Source: Actinernus sp. WN-2022
Lineage: Eukaryota; Cnidaria; Anthozoa; Actiniaria; Actinernidae
Reading direction: 5' to 3'
Assembly (NCBI GenBank): GCA_030867875.1
Contig: JAOWCC010000064.1
Location: forward strand, 35,176,802-35,240,801
DNA length: 64,000 nt
Shown: piece by piece, positions 11,346 to 23,325 of the stretch
Numbering within the stretch: position 1 is the stretch's first letter
Layout of the letters: every line of letters begins with the position of its first letter
Notes under the pieces: generated by a model
What the model saw: the letters and a program-made list of their open reading frames with translations, nothing else
Database searches by the model: none
Told to the model about the DNA's origin: nothing
Position numbers and translations under genes: made by a program

Positions 11346-12660
11346 TCCTTATTCGACTTTACTTTGGTTGCCGAATCGCGACGACTGCCCGAGTTCCTAC
11401 GTATCGGACTCACTTTTGCACCTACGAAAAGAGCGCCAACACAAACCCTTTAGTGTATGTTGAACCCTTAGCTAAACATCAGCAAGAAAATTCACGTTTT
11501 ATGTTTTTTCCTTAGTCCATTTACCTGCATGTTTTCAGTGGAAACAAAAATGTGAACCTTTTTCTCTTGCAAACTTCTATCAATGACTTCACTTTCACAA
11601 CAGTTAGTCGCAAATAGGGTTTTCTACATTTTACTATTTTTCAATTCTCGACAGAATTTCGGTATCCTAAACACCTTCATTCGCTTCCCTCGCTGTGTAC
11701 CTTTGATTAGCATATTATGTAAATTCACCTTCTCAAATCAACCAGACCAATTAGATTAAAGGACAAGGGAGAATTCGAAAAGATAAAGCAAAGCAACTTT
11801 GGATTTTTATTTAGCTTAGTCTTGGTTTTCCATGCTAGAAATTTTAAAATTATAAGTAAATAATTCAAAATTTAACATTATTTATTTCCAGAAAATTTTA
11901 AACAGGCAATCTTCCAACATAGCGGCTATGGACAAGATCAATGATTTCCGACATCTGGAGGAAAAGACTAGATCGCTCAGTTGTTTCCCCTTTCCATTAT
12001 TGCCCGCGAAAAAGAACTTTCTCGCGGCGGGTGATCATGGTGAAAAGATGCTTACGGTATTGTTGTGTGGAAAGAGCTTTTTAAATCAACATTTTCAATA
12101 TTTGTTGGGCATCTAAAAGGTTGGAACGGACGTCATGCATTTAGGACTTGCGGTAAGATGTCAAACAATCATCAAGTTTGTTTTAAAGAAAAGTTATTAT
12201 CTTCAGTGCAATGTTAAGAATTTGACTCAGTCAGACTAATCAAGCGTAATTAGTTAAATATAAATGTCGCATGCTTCTAGGTGGTTGTGTTTTTCATATC
12301 AAAATGATTGCAGGGCGGCACAGTTCCCCGGGGGAGAGGGGGGTACTCCCTATAATGGACTATACGGGGAGGCTCCGCCCGAAAGGAGTACCTTGGAGGT
12401 ATATAAAAGGGTAGGGATTTCACGAATTGAAGTATATAAATAGGCAAAACTGTTATTTAGGTATTTAAAAGAGCCTTTCAAAATATCTCGAACAGACGCA
12501 CCTAACGGCTGATTCATCCAAGTATTTTAAGGGTTACTCAAGTGAAAAAAAGTTTAGTAAAACGTATATGAAAGGGTTACCTTTTCTGTCAAAAATGGTA
12601 TATAAAAGCGTAAGGGTTTGGACCTCGGAGTGCCTAATTAGAAAATCAAGTTCTGTTCTT

Positions 12661-13200
12661 TGCGTTTACGGATTTTGGTAGTACACCTGGATGAAGAGAA
12701 ATGCCGCATATATAGTGATGTGATTAATAGAATGATCAGGAAAATTAAAGGGGCGAGCTACTGGTTTGGCGAGATCCTTGCTGTTAGCTCTAACATCTAG
12801 CATGCAAGTGTTTGGGGAATCAATCTCCGAAGTTCGCCCTGTTTCTCCGATGTAGAGTTTGTTACAAAGTGTGCAGGTGATACAATAAATAACATTACTA
12901 GACGTACAGTCAAAAATGGTCAGTAACTTTAATAGAACCTTTGGGTCCTGAAATGAGTGTGGAAGTGTTAGTGAATGCACATGTGTTACATCGTTTCCTG
13001 GGGCATTTAAAAGTTCCTGGTTGAAGATCGGGCTGTAGTGATCCCTTGATCAGAGAATCTCGAAGGTTCTTGTCTCGCTTACTGAAGAGATAAGTGGTGG
13101 CTGTGGAAAAATGAGGGCGATCTCTGGATCATTCTGTAAGACCTTGATCAAGTTCTTCTGGATGATTTCCTTGATAGGGAGATAGATGGATGGTAAATTA
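12661..13200 (-). mobile_element. Penelope-like element fragment with GIY-YIG endonuclease
   Basis: Reading the minus strand from 13200 down gives a frameshifted protein with KRDKNLRDSLIKG, then PGTFKCPRKRCNTC, then VIYCITCTLCNKLYIGETGR and, later, KPVARPFNFPDHS. This order (linker, Cys-rich patch, GIY-YIG-type core with IYC...LYIGETGR, then the HF-N-P-HS segment) is that of the C-terminus of Penelope-like retroelements. Known role of the domain: nicking target DNA during retrotransposition. The reverse transcriptase part is missing, frames are broken between about 12980 and 13090, and the copy is dead. Confidence 0.85.
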
Positions 13201-13212
13201 ACGGAATTCAGT

Positions 13213-13287
13213 CCCTGGGTGCCAGAGGTTCTACTGCCCTCTCTAACTTTGGCTTAGAGAGGGCAGTAGAACCTCTGGCACCCAGGG
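13213..13287. repeat. Perfect 34-bp hairpin
   Basis: Arms 13213-13246 and 13254-13287 are perfect complements around a 7-base loop. It lies at the junction between the Penelope-like fragment and the LINE fragment to its right. Confidence 0.85.
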
Positions 13288-13319
13288 TACAGTTTGGACG
13301 GCAGTAGAGCCGATTTTCT

Positions 13320-14080
13320 ATCGATGTCGCGGGTGCGGTCCAATGCACTTGTTACAACAAAGGAAAGCTTTACGCACGCTTGGCTCCAAGACTTCCTAAC
13401 TGGGCGTCGCCAACGCGTAGTATATTAAATGGCTCAAGATCTGCATGGTCATCTGCTAGATCTGGGATTCAGGCCACAGGAACTATCTTCGGCCCTATTC
13501 TATTCCTGCATCAATGACTTGCCATAATCTATTTCATCCCATATACAGCTGTTTGCCGATGACTGCGTGATCTATCGCAAAATTGACTCCACTAACGACC
13601 ACTTCATCCTCCAACGAGACTTACAACTCTTGGAACGCTGGGCTTCCCTCTGGTAAATGAGATTTGCTCCAACTAAGTGTCACACCCTCGTCATCACTTT
13701 AGAGAAAAATTCATCGAACTTTGTGTACACTTTATGCAGTATTCCCATTGAAGGTGCGTTTTCCACAAGCATTTGGGCATCTTTATTACAAGTACCCTAA
13801 ACTAGTCTAAACAGTGGGCGGAAGTCAAGTCAAGACAAAGGCCAGCCGAGTGCTGAGTGTCCTGCAGAGAAACCTCTCCTCGTGTCATCCACTGATAAAA
13901 TAATGTACATATCTTAGTCTTGTTCGTCCAATTTTAGAGTATGCTACTACTGCTTGTAACCCATATACCAACAAAGGCATACCTGTAATCGAATCAGTGC
14001 AGCGTATAGAGCTGCGTATAGAGCTGCTTAACGACTATGAACTAACGAGCAGCGTCTCATCTATGCTAATTAATTTGAAG
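13320..14080 (+). mobile_element. Degenerate LINE reverse transcriptase fragment
   Basis: With stops and frameshifts, the plus strand reads FTHAWLQDFLTGRRQRV, then SGIQATGTIFGPILF (the SGxPQGxxLGPxLF motif), then QLFADDCVIYR (the catalytic F/YADD box), then LRIELL near 14020 after SLVRPILEYATTACNPYTNK. This is the palm-to-thumb part of a non-LTR (jockey/CR1-type) reverse transcriptase. It is inactive. Confidence 0.85.
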
Positions 14081-14616
14081 TAGCCATCTTTTTTGGCCTC
14101 CGCTTACTTAAAGTGCAAGTAAACTCATAAAACAACATGAACTCTTTTTGTCCCAAATTCTATTTCTGATATACTTCAGTTGTCTAACTTAGTTTTCTTT
14201 GAGAGACAGGAGCAGAAATTAAACTAGAATAAACGCTACCCGAATTGCGGAATTGATTCATCTTGTGATGTCACAAAGAAAACCTTTGGGATTTTATTGT
14301 AGTAGTTTTCTCTAGGGAGGGAGTTGATTCATCTTATGATGTCACAGGATTCATGAAAACTAATCAAAATTAGGGATTATAAAAATGCCAGAAATGTTAC
14401 AAAATTTACAAGATTAATACCTTTTTGTGAGAAACAAACACAATAATACACAAAAAAAAATTATATGACACTTTAATGACCTGACAATGTTTTATAAAAT
14501 CAGAATTTCAGAGTTTTTGTAATGTTTAAGTTATTGACAATTTTCTAGTACTTGGCATCGGTTGTACACCTCTTTCTTGGTGACGTCTATATTCCACTAT
14601 GCATGAGCTTTAACGA

Positions 14617-14965
14617 TCATATAATAATAATAATAATATTATTAATAATAAATATAATAATAATAATATAAAATGTTGATAAAATATGACTAAGATATAA
14701 CTGAGATGTAATGATAACCGTACTAAGGATTAAAATATGGTTATACGTAAGTATTGTAAAATTTATCAATGGAGTCTGTCGGCTGCGCAGTTCTTTAGAT
14801 ATCCTTTCGATAACCGACAAAATTCAGCAAAGGTTGCAGAGTTCCTAATATTTGCAGGTAAATTATTGAACACGGATGAACTGGTATCCTGGAATGTGCC
14901 ATTTTCAGGTGGGACCTTTAACTGTTTACTGCTGGCTGACCGTCGTGTTCTAATGTACAATTATA
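14617..14965 (-). mobile_element. LINE 3' end, minus strand, with AAT-type tail
   Basis: The minus strand from 14960 reads RTRRSASSKQLKVP, then SSVFNNLPANIRNSATFAEF and LSKGYLK, the typical C-terminal end of a LINE ORF2 (xxWNNLPxxIRxxxSFxxFKxxLKxYL). The element runs out in an (ATT)n-like tract at 14622-14672, as expected for the 3' end. It splits two plus-strand LINE pieces and so appears nested. Confidence 0.65.
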
Positions 14966-15149
14966 TATAATGGAAGATAAAGTGGCCAGTCACTATAATG
15001 AAGGGCCTTACATACAAGCTTTAACAAGTCTCTGACGTCCTCATTACTATCTACTCTGTCGACGTCAGATCAACAAGGTTAGACACCTTTTAGACAAGAA
15101 AACTCTACTACTTATCCAAAATTCATTAGTATTTAGCAAGCTTTTTTAC

Positions 15150-15580
15150 TGTTCATCCGTTATGGCCTAGCACCATGAAACAGAATATTCGCAAATTACA
15201 ACTTACTCAGAACTTTGCAGCGCGCATCTTGAACTGACACCAGAAAATTCGATCACATTTCACCACTTTTCTTAGAGAAATTGGTTGACTCTCTCAGTCA
15301 ATGACACGCTAACTTATCGCGACCTTGTTATTGTGTTTAAATGTTCGCCCCGCCTTACCTAAGTAATAAACTTGTGAATTTAAGCGCTCCGGAATACATT
15401 CGCGGGTAACTATACAGGCTTGCAGATGACATTAACTTAGCTAAATGCAGAACTTCAATTGCTCAGTAGATTATTTTACCGGCACGCGGCAAAAACCTGG
15501 AACAGCCTTCCAGGTTCAGCCAAGAATGTCACTTCGTGGCCGACCTTCAAAAAGGTCTCTTAAGGAATATTTTAAATCTA
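15150..15580 (+). mobile_element. LINE ORF2 C-terminal fragment, plus strand
   Basis: Across frameshifts the plus strand reads KQNIRKLQLTQNFAARILN, then WLTLSVNDTLTYRDLVIVFK, then HAAKTWNSLPGSAKNVTSW and FKKVS. This is the usual LINE C-terminus. It may be the 3' part of the element whose RT is at 13320-14080, separated by the minus-strand LINE and other sequence. It is inactive. Confidence 0.7.
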
Positions 15581-15978
15581 GTAAATCATGACGCTCGTAC
15601 AGTCTTATAGTGTATTATTCCGCCTGGTACATTGTCATTAATGAGGTATGGGGTGCAACTCAGACCTGGGACAAACCCAGGGCGAAGAGCGAAAGATGCG
15701 AACGATGGCCCAGGCATCAACTCCGGCTAAGTGAGGGTGGGTGGGAGGGTCGAAGAACTACCTGTTCGTCTTCTGGTTTCTTGCAAACAACACCTATAGA
15801 GAGCATTGTTCTTCCTTTTATACTCTCATTAATTAATTCCCAAGGCGTAATTTACCATGATATTCAAATTGACTTTGAATAGTACCTTAGTTATAGTCAC
15901 AAGTCGTAATTTAGATTGAACTAAAAGTGTAAATTAGTTCTGAAAAACACCTTGGGGAGTGGCTAATAAATTAAACCG

Positions 15979-16135
15979 TATTGTATTGTATTGTATTGTA
16001 TTGTGTTGTGGTGTGTTGTGTTGTGTGTTGTGTGTTGTGCTGTGCTATTACTGTGCTGTGCTGTGTTGTGCTGTGCTGTGTTGTGTTGTGTTGTGTTGTG
16101 TTGTATTGTGTTGTATTGTATTGTATTGTATATCG
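15979..16135. repeat. TGTATTG / TGTTGTGC microsatellite
   Basis: A simple 5-base-like tandem (TGTAT, TGTTG, TGCTG variants) repeats for about 155 bases. It creates long spurious open frames on both strands (poly-Cys/Val/Leu and poly-Gln/Tyr/Asn/Thr). Confidence 0.9.
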
Positions 16136-17052
16136 AGGGCCGAGTTCAACTGTGTCCCATATTGTTGTCAACCGTGGGGGAGGGGAGGGGGGGGGGGGAA
16201 AGCTATCCAGAACGAACTCAGTGTATCCACTTCGGTCGTGATAGCAGTGGATCTCTGGGTGCGTGTGGGTTAAACCTCTCGGGGTGACCATCAATTTTTG
16301 CGTGTATCTATTGTTCTAATGGCTATTATTGTATTAGTAGTGTTTCGTGTGTTTCTTGTGTGTTTGTGGGTAATACCGCTGCCCACCATTACCGGGATTA
16401 GCTATGCTATTATGGTAATTATGTCTGATTAAAGATTAAGGAGTGGAGACTGTGAATTATTGCACGGAATTCTCATTTAGGGGTTCCTATATGTTTTTGT
16501 TTCTCACCCAACCTGAGCTCAATTGTGTTAGTGTCCATTAAAGATTATTGAAAGAATGTTGGCTCCGACAAAAGAGTGTTTTAATTAGCAAAGAAGATAT
16601 AGTTGTTCTGTCAGGCCGAAATATCGTTTCATGAAAATCTTCTTAGTCGTTTCTTTGCGCATTGTAGATGTATGACCTTTCCTTTGGCGTTACGTCATGC
16701 AGGCCGATAACTGATACAGAGCACCTGAAAGTTGTCTCGTGCTGGCTTTTTCATTAACACTCTAACTGATAAAAGGACATCAAAAATGACTGTTCGTTTT
16801 GGACAAAAGTTGTTAGGCCTGTGGAGATGTGGAAAATAATCCTAAGTGTTTCTAAAACCTGCTGAGCGCCACTTTAGCCGGAGCCCTGATGCTTAAGCGA
16901 AATTGTTGGGAGAGAAAGAGCCACAGCAGGACCAGGATATATAGGCTGTATAGGATGTGAGCAAAACAACTTTTACAGTTGAAATCTCAACTAAATGTGT
17001 TATAATAGTAAAAACAAAGAGGCCGAACAATAATTTCTTCTGAGTCATGTTT

Positions 17053-17179
17053 TAAGTGATATTTATAACATGAGTGGCCGTGTTATATCGGAATATAAAG
17101 ATCCGAGCTGCACGAGCCGCAGACGAGGATCTTTACTGATCCGATATAACACGGACACGAATTAGTTTATAAATGACTT
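17053..17179. repeat. Short palindromic element
   Basis: Arms such as GTGTTATATCGGA (near 17080) and TCCGATATAACAC (near 17140) flank an imperfect centre with GATCCGAGCTGCACGAG and ACGAGGATC. Outer arms AAGTGATATTTATAA / TTATAAATGACTT extend it. A small foldback element. Confidence 0.65.
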
Positions 17180-17749
17180 ATAAAAACGGTTTATACATTA
17201 TTGAAGATAATAATTTTCAGATATTTCGATGAAATTACTTGTTTATAGCTATGTCGTGCATCACGGAGGAAAAAAATTGGGTTCGGTTGCGTAATAAGAA
17301 TAACAGTGATCTTTGGAGCCTTTTTATTTGAGCTCCCGTATCAGGTGATTGTACTTATTACCGTCCCACTCAGTTTGTTACTTGTTTACCCGAGACGAAG
17401 CCGAGGGTACCCTGGATTCCAGAGGTTAGCCGCTTGTGCTCTTGCGGCTCTTTACCGCTCGGTGTGTCGGCAGGTAAAAATAATCTCTGGAACCAGGAGT
17501 ACTGAGTCGAGGGAAACAAAGCTCACTGATTCCTCAGGGGCCTATCATTTAGTGATTTGTTATAGCAACGACTGCCTAGTGTGTATTTCTTCCCGCGCGG
17601 CCTAGACAATCACGAAGTGATAATGTGGTGGGATACGTTTGAATTGTATCCCTGGAAATAAATTAGAAGTTCTAATACTTTAATAGCCCATTTTCGATAC
17701 TTCACTTGTCACGCACAATGGTATGAATATGAGGCTCAGAGACAAATAT

Positions 17750-17935
17750 AATTTATTATTTTATCATATGACCCACATGTACGGCCCCCCGCGCGCTTTT
17801 CTTTCAAAACCAACACGTGATGGGGGCCGTACGTGTCGGACGTGAGTGGTCCGGAAAAAGCCGTCCGACACTGCTCGATTTTATGCTTGTTTTGCCGTTA
17901 TTAAAACAAACTAAGTAGTCATATGATAAAACACT
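17750..17935. repeat. Nested palindromic element
   Basis: TTTTATCATATGAC near 17760 mirrors GTCATATGATAAAA near 17918. Inside are two further inverted pairs, GTACGGCCCCC / GGGGGCCGTAC and GTGTCGGACG / CGTCCGACAC. Confidence 0.6.
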
Positions 17936-18315
17936 TATTGACTGAATCCAAGGTCGGGCCGGACAATAAAATACGTCATGACCTCATAGCTTGTTTCACC
18001 CGACTTCATGAACATTATTCAACAAAGGAGATGGTGCGAGTACATTCCGTGAGGAGCTGGAACCGAATCTAACAATAGCATCGTGACGGTCGTGACGTCC
18101 ACTGAGCCAAAAATAGATTCGGGCGCAGGATAGGGTCGGAGATGATCAGTTCTCTTAGGTGATGGTCTCTTCTGATTATTATTATCATTTAAGTTCAATG
18201 TCGATCAATGAATCGGTTGTTTACCTGGTCACACAAATTCATTGTATAATATAATTATGATATAATTTATCAATACGGAGGACTGACTTGTAAATACCAG
18301 GAGTATCCATATAAC

Positions 18316-18718
18316 TTATTATAGAAAATTAACGAAGCTGTAAATGTACGCGACTTAAATCAACGCGTCCTGAAATTAACGCGAATTTCCGTGTAAGGTA
18401 TGTTTACATGCATTTAATTAACGCGAACGCTTTTCATATGAGTGTAAAAATTAACTCCCGCAAAAACATGCTACACGGTAATTGCGAATTACTCACGACA
18501 GTCATATGAAAACCGTGCGTTTCACAATAGAAAACAACAACGTCCATCAGCAGAACTCGTTCAGAAGTCTATATAAAAAATAAAGGTGCCTTAAAATAGC
18601 GATGCTAAAAAATAGTGTGATTTTAATTAACGATGACGTAAATTAAGGTTCATTTAATTAACGCTAATTTTTTTAAATTCGCGTTAATAACATACTTCGT
18701 TAATTTTCTATAATAAGG
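18316..18718. mobile_element. MITE with about 23-bp terminal inverted repeats
   Basis: CTTATTATAGAAAATTAACG at 18316 mirrors CGTTAATTTTCTATAATAAG ending at 18718. The inside is rich in AATTAACGCG variants in both orientations. No coding capacity. Confidence 0.7.
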
Positions 18719-19476
18719 TATACTATATATGACCGGATTAAACTATTTTTGGAATATGATGTTTCCCGGGTAACTTCTGACTCTGCTACGGTCCTTACAC
18801 GCTTGGCATCATTATCGAGATTGAGAATGATTTGTGGTTACTAACACTGCATTGTCCAGACTATGGAGTGATTGGCTGCACGAGAACTCCCCCGAGATCT
18901 GTTCTAAATATAGCTCAAGCCGGTCTTACCGGCTGACTCACAGACTTGGACGCTCCAGGTAATGGTCTCCTCTAATTCTAAAAGCTCATTTGGCTTTATC
19001 TAGTCCACCCTAGTCTGTATTTCCCTGCTAGCAGAGGTCTCTCTGTCTTGGTAAAATGAAACCAAGACAGAGAGAGAGAGACCTCTAGAGAATCGAGAGA
19101 GGAGAAATTATGTATGTCTGTATCTGAAAGATACAGAAAGAGACACCCACGTGATTGCAGGAATGGAAGCGAGGCGATGCCGAAATTAGTACCCAGGCCC
19201 CCTCTTTCGTTGTTTAAAATGGCGTATGCCTCGTCGCAATCGACTTATGACAGACAAAACTTATGTCAGTAGTCTCCGTTCTTATCCAAGAATGCCGACC
19301 TTTAAATAGGTAAGTACGTCTTCATCTTGAATCACGTATTTGAATTGAGGATTATAAAGTCACATGCTCAAGTTTTTGAACCTATACAGGCTACACTTTA
19401 ATATTTTTACCTATGCGAAAAACACTTTCGAAAAATATGACTCTACTCTAGTCTCTAGTCTCTACCCTTTGTGACA

Positions 19477-19498
19477 AATGATCGAACGTTCGATCATT
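19477..19498. repeat. Perfect 22-bp palindrome
   Basis: The uninterrupted palindrome centres on ATCGAACGTTCGAT with no loop. It may be a binding site or the core of an old palindromic repeat; nothing nearby decides this. Confidence 0.6.
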
Positions 19499-20649
19499 CT
19501 ACAGATTGTCTATTTAAAGTGTAATTAAGTCTTGCGTGTACGCGTGTCCAATCCAGAAACACCACGAATCAATGCGGTTGTAGTTATTGATCGTTTTAAT
19601 TTCGCTTCATATTCCCCGCTTATGAGTTATGTCTATCAATTCCATCCCCACCCCATGGGACATTTGACATTTTGAATCAGAACTTTGCAAATGGCCCACC
19701 GTGAGGTCAGCTAAGCTATGCAAATACGTAACAAGTGCAAATGAAATCACTTATAAACGTTGTTGTAAAATTCGCCATCTTTGATTCTTTTTCACAAATT
19801 CCCCACCCCCAACGTTTCTTTTCTTGCAAATGCTCCACCCCTGGGACAGACTGAGTTGTCAAATACCCCACATATGCTGGGGGGATGGGGGAGGGGGGAG
19901 GGGGTGTTGGAATTGATAGGCAGACATACTTTTTTATTGGTACTTTGTACAATACTGTACTTCCGTAGTTGTCCAATAATAATCGGTATTATTAGGGTGC
20001 AAAAAGAATTTAAAATAATGACAATGCTGATAGCATATTTGCTGAGTGGGAAAGGGCATCACTTATTCAGAGCTTAATTTTGCCCTAACACCCAGGTAGT
20101 CATAATAAATTTTGCTGCTAAACAAGATATTATTTTTTTAGGAGCTGGATTGAGTACCACAGATATAACACATACCAAACCATCCCCCTTAACATTTACA
20201 CATTTTTTTTGTCATTAAGTTATAATACTGTAAAATGTACTGAGAGCTCAGTCGAAAATCACACTAAGATTAAGAAGTTTTTAAGAGTGATCTATGTAAA
20301 CATCGATCTGCATGTTTGGTTGGTTCTTTAATTTATATTGAAAGTTTCAAACAGTTTGCTTCAACTTCAGAAGCTATGGCTGCCATGTTGGCTCATGTTT
20401 TTGCTCCAATCTAGTTCCCAGAACTGTTTTGGTCTTAACGTTTGCCTCACCTAATGCCATGCCTGGACCCACTCCCCCTAAATGACCATTGGACGTTAAG
20501 TGGGGCACTAAGTATATATTGACAGTCTCTTATCTTATGCACTCCTCAGTGGCTTTCCCATTCCAGTGATGGTACTTTATAGCACTTGTCAATGTTTAGC
20601 TCCCCCCAGGGGGATTGTAAATCCCTGGTTATGCATCCCTCCTCCCATA

Positions 20650-20885
20650 GTTGAGGGTGGCCGGGGGTAGTGCAGTGGTTATGCACTTTACCTCTCACCT
20701 CTGGGGCCCAGGTTTGATCCCCAGATGTGGCACCATATGTGAGCTGAGTTTGTTGGTATCTCGCCCTTGCTTCAAGGGTTTTTCTCTGGGTACTACGGTT
20801 TTCCTCCCTCTACATGCTAGATTCAAATTCAATCTGTGGATTAGCTGGGTCCTGGCTTTGATCAGCTCCTATGGTTGTTTCCGGT
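20650..20885 (+). mobile_element. tRNA-derived SINE (family C)
   Basis: Box A-like GGTAGTGCAGTGGTTATG and box B-like GGTTTGATCCCC lie at tRNA spacing, followed by a body with GAGTTTGTTGGTATCTCGCC and TCTCTGGGTACTACGGTTTT. This layout is familiar from cnidarian SINEs. It sits about 130 bases before the PNPLA4 coding exon. Confidence 0.65.
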
Positions 20886-21018
20886 CCTGTTAGAAATTCA
20901 AAGGGTATTTGACATAATGATGGATCCACAGGGAGGGCTATTTAACATTTGCAGTACTTAGTAACCAATCAACCTTTTTCATTTTCTTTATAGGGTTTAT
21001 TTTTGTAATGGATAGCAA

Positions 21019-22729
21019 ATGAATATCTCATTTGCTGGGTGTGGATTTTTAGGTGTTTATCACCTTGGTGTGGCTGCTTGTCTTGTCAAACATGCACCAC
21101 AATTTCTCTGCAGCATCAAGGCATTTGCTGGTGCCTCAGCAGGTTCTCTGGCAGCAGCAATGCTTGCAACGTCAGCACCACTCAAGAAATGCTCTGACTA
21201 TGTCATTGAGTTAACACATGACGCACGCAGGAATCCACTTGGACCTTTTAGTCCTCAGTTTGATCTGGTTGGGAATCTAAAGAGAGGCCTAGAACAGTAT
21301 TTACCCTCCAATTCCCACAAACTTGCAACAGGTCGACTGTATGTTTCTGTTACAAGCTTGAAGGACAGGAAGAACGTTATGATATCTGAGTATGAATCTA
21401 AAGAGGAGTTGATACAGGTAGGAAGATGAGTGTTTTTCTTATGTCACTAATTTATTATGATGTGATGTTATTCATATCAATCTTTGAATGACATTAAAGC
21501 TGTAGTAAAGTGGAGTTTTTTTTTATTTCATCTTTCCAGGTACTTCTTGCAAGTTGTTACATACCTTTTTATGTTGGTTTGGATTTTCCAGAATTCAAGG
21601 GACAGGTAGGAAGAATGAGCATCTAAAGTTTTTGAATACATTACCTGAAAATAGCTCACACAAATCACACACATCTTGTAAATAAATTAATACATACAGA
21701 GGTTAATTATTTTTTTATTGCATGATTTATAGAATAAAATAATGTTAGTTTAGAAATGAATACATTTTGTAATTAAGTTAACAAAATAACACATGATTGT
21801 TAAGAATAGTACCGTAAGAACAAATAACTAATAGTGCAGTCTTCGGTTGAGTGCCAAAAGTAATAAGTGATTGCTTTGCTTTCGTACTCAGCCTGTGTAA
21901 TTTTTTAATAATCAGCCAATCAAATTCTAAACTAAAACCAAACATTGTTTTGGTCCATCATGGAATAAATTTCAGTTTCAGCAAGCGCCAGTTGAGGTGA
22001 TTAACTTTGAACCAAAGCACAGTCTGGATGAACAAATGGCTTTATTCCTGTAGGGTTACAACAGTTGAACAAGGCTTGAGGAAAACAAGATGGCAGACAT
22101 GACTAGAACAACTGGTGCAAGTAACATGCATAACCTTGTACCACTGATCTGTACTGGTGAAGAGTCCACAATTGTGTTTGTAAACTTATTTCCTTGTGAT
22201 ACATTAGGTTGAAGACCAAGTAAAACCAATTGTGAATTACTTCAGTTCGTGATTGGCTCATTGCGTTTTTGCATTTGCTTGCTTCCGTGATTGGCTCTGT
22301 AATTACTTTGGTTTTGGTTTTATGACACTCAATCGAAAGCTGCTCTAGTGATGTTACCTTCAGTTTGAATAATTACTTCAGTTTATTTGCATTTGTTTGT
22401 TCCACTCACAGAAATGGGCAGATGGAGGGTTAACAGATAATCTTCCCATCCTGCCTTTTGGACGTACTTTGCGTGTTTCTCCATTTAGCGGCAATGGTAA
22501 CCATATATGTCCTGAAGATGAGTCACATGGTATCACAGACATCACTTTCCACAACATGAATATTTATTTGAACAGACAAAATCTGCAGCGTGAATTGCAA
22601 ATGTTTATTCCACCAAAAATGGAAGGCATAGAGAAACTAGTTCAAACAGGGTTTGGGGATACATTAAGGTTTCTTCAGAAAGAAAATAGGTGCAATTATC
22701 CCTTAACAGTGGCAAAGGAAAGCTTATAA
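21019..22729 (+). CDS. PNPLA4: PNPLA4-type patatin-like phospholipase / lipid hydrolase
   Basis: Exons 21019-21417, 21540-21605 and 22412-22729 join in phase 0 to give 260 residues, close to the 253 of human PNPLA4. The N-terminus NISFAGCGFLGVYHLG is the family's oxyanion-loop region. The nucleophile lies in AGASAGS (S40) and the dyad aspartate in KWADGG (D159). Later come LPILPFGRTLRVSPFSG and GFGDTLRFLQKEN, matching the family's C-terminal half. Known activity: triacylglycerol/retinyl-ester hydrolase and transacylase acting on lipid droplets or membranes. The 21019 start is chosen because an upstream ATG at 21009 stops after four codons and because it matches the family start. An acceptor-like TTTCTTTATAG just upstream implies a spliced 5' UTR. 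A MITE occupies intron 2. No break was seen. Confidence 0.92.
21832..22347. mobile_element. MITE in PNPLA4 intron 2
   Basis: TAGTGCAGTCTTCGGTTGAG at 21832 mirrors the region ending 22347 (CTCAATCGAAAGCTGCTCTA) with several mismatches. An internal stretch (CAGCCAATCAAATTCTAAAC, CCAAACATTGTTTTGGTCC) recurs near 61.93 kb in an ANKRD42 intron, so it belongs to a dispersed family. Confidence 0.65.
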
Positions 22730-22887
22730 AATACAACAAAAGAATTTTGGGATTTTTTATTGTTGAAAGCTGTTACCCCTTTTTGCTGGAATACATTTAT
22801 TTTCAGATGATTTTCATTACAATCAAACTATAATATTCCTTGGTACCTTAAATTTATGGGACACACCTCTTATTAACTGAGTGCGAC

Positions 22888-23325
22888 GTCCATACTGTAA
22901 GTTATGGATAAAATGTTTCCTCTTTTTTTATGGCCCAAGTGTGAAGCATACAGGCTATAAAAAAGGGGACAAACAAGGATCCATAACTTACAGTATGGAC
23001 CAAGTAAATGAGGTTAATAAAGATGTTTGTTATTGTTATTCAATAACCTTTTATATTTCACTAAGATCCCATGCATAGGGAATTTCAATATATTGTTCAT
23101 TAGATATTCAAAGTTTATATGGAGGTATTTATATGATATAAAGACGTTGAATATCCAATGAGCTATATAAAGGCTCTTGAATGGAATGTTAGTGAAATAA
23201 CGGTTATTGAATAACAATGAAATAAGTCCGTTAAATACCTCAAACCTGGCATTCAGCCATATACATCCCTCGGGCCAACAGCCCTTGGGATGTATATGGC
23301 CGAATGCCGAGGTTTGAGGTATTTA
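22888..23325. repeat. Three consecutive palindromes
   Basis: Three inverted repeats follow one another: 22888-23000 (GTCCATACTGTAAGTTATGG / CCATAACTTACAGTATGGAC), 23034-23216 (TGTTATTCAATAACC / GGTTATTGAATAACA) and 23232-23325 (TAAATACCTCAAACC / GGTTTGAGGTATTTA, with ATATACATCCC / GGGATGTATAT inside). They begin about 160 bases after the PNPLA4 stop. Confidence 0.7.

Larger units (their letters stand above)
11346..21018. other. Intergenic, repeat-rich, no intact gene
   Basis: Apart from the transposon fragments and palindromes listed separately, no exon was recognised. 12326-12640 holds a GC-rich then TATATAAA-rich dispersed repeat. 17380-17600 has a repeated-looking GAGACGAAGCCGAGGGTACC stretch. 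11.35-12.3 kb and 16.3-17.0 kb show nothing recognisable. An acceptor-like TTTCTTTATAG ends at about 20993, just before the PNPLA4 start, which suggests a non-coding 5' exon somewhere upstream. Confidence 0.55.

Noticed and set aside
15959..16294. Several overlapping 86-107 residue open frames on both strands
   Set aside because: They are translations of a TGTATTG/TGTTG microsatellite and have only low-complexity composition.
17306..17605. 99-residue frame with a hydrophobic N-terminus resembling a signal anchor
   Set aside because: Most of it overlaps a repeat-like GAGACGAAGCCGAGGG stretch, and no homology was recognised.
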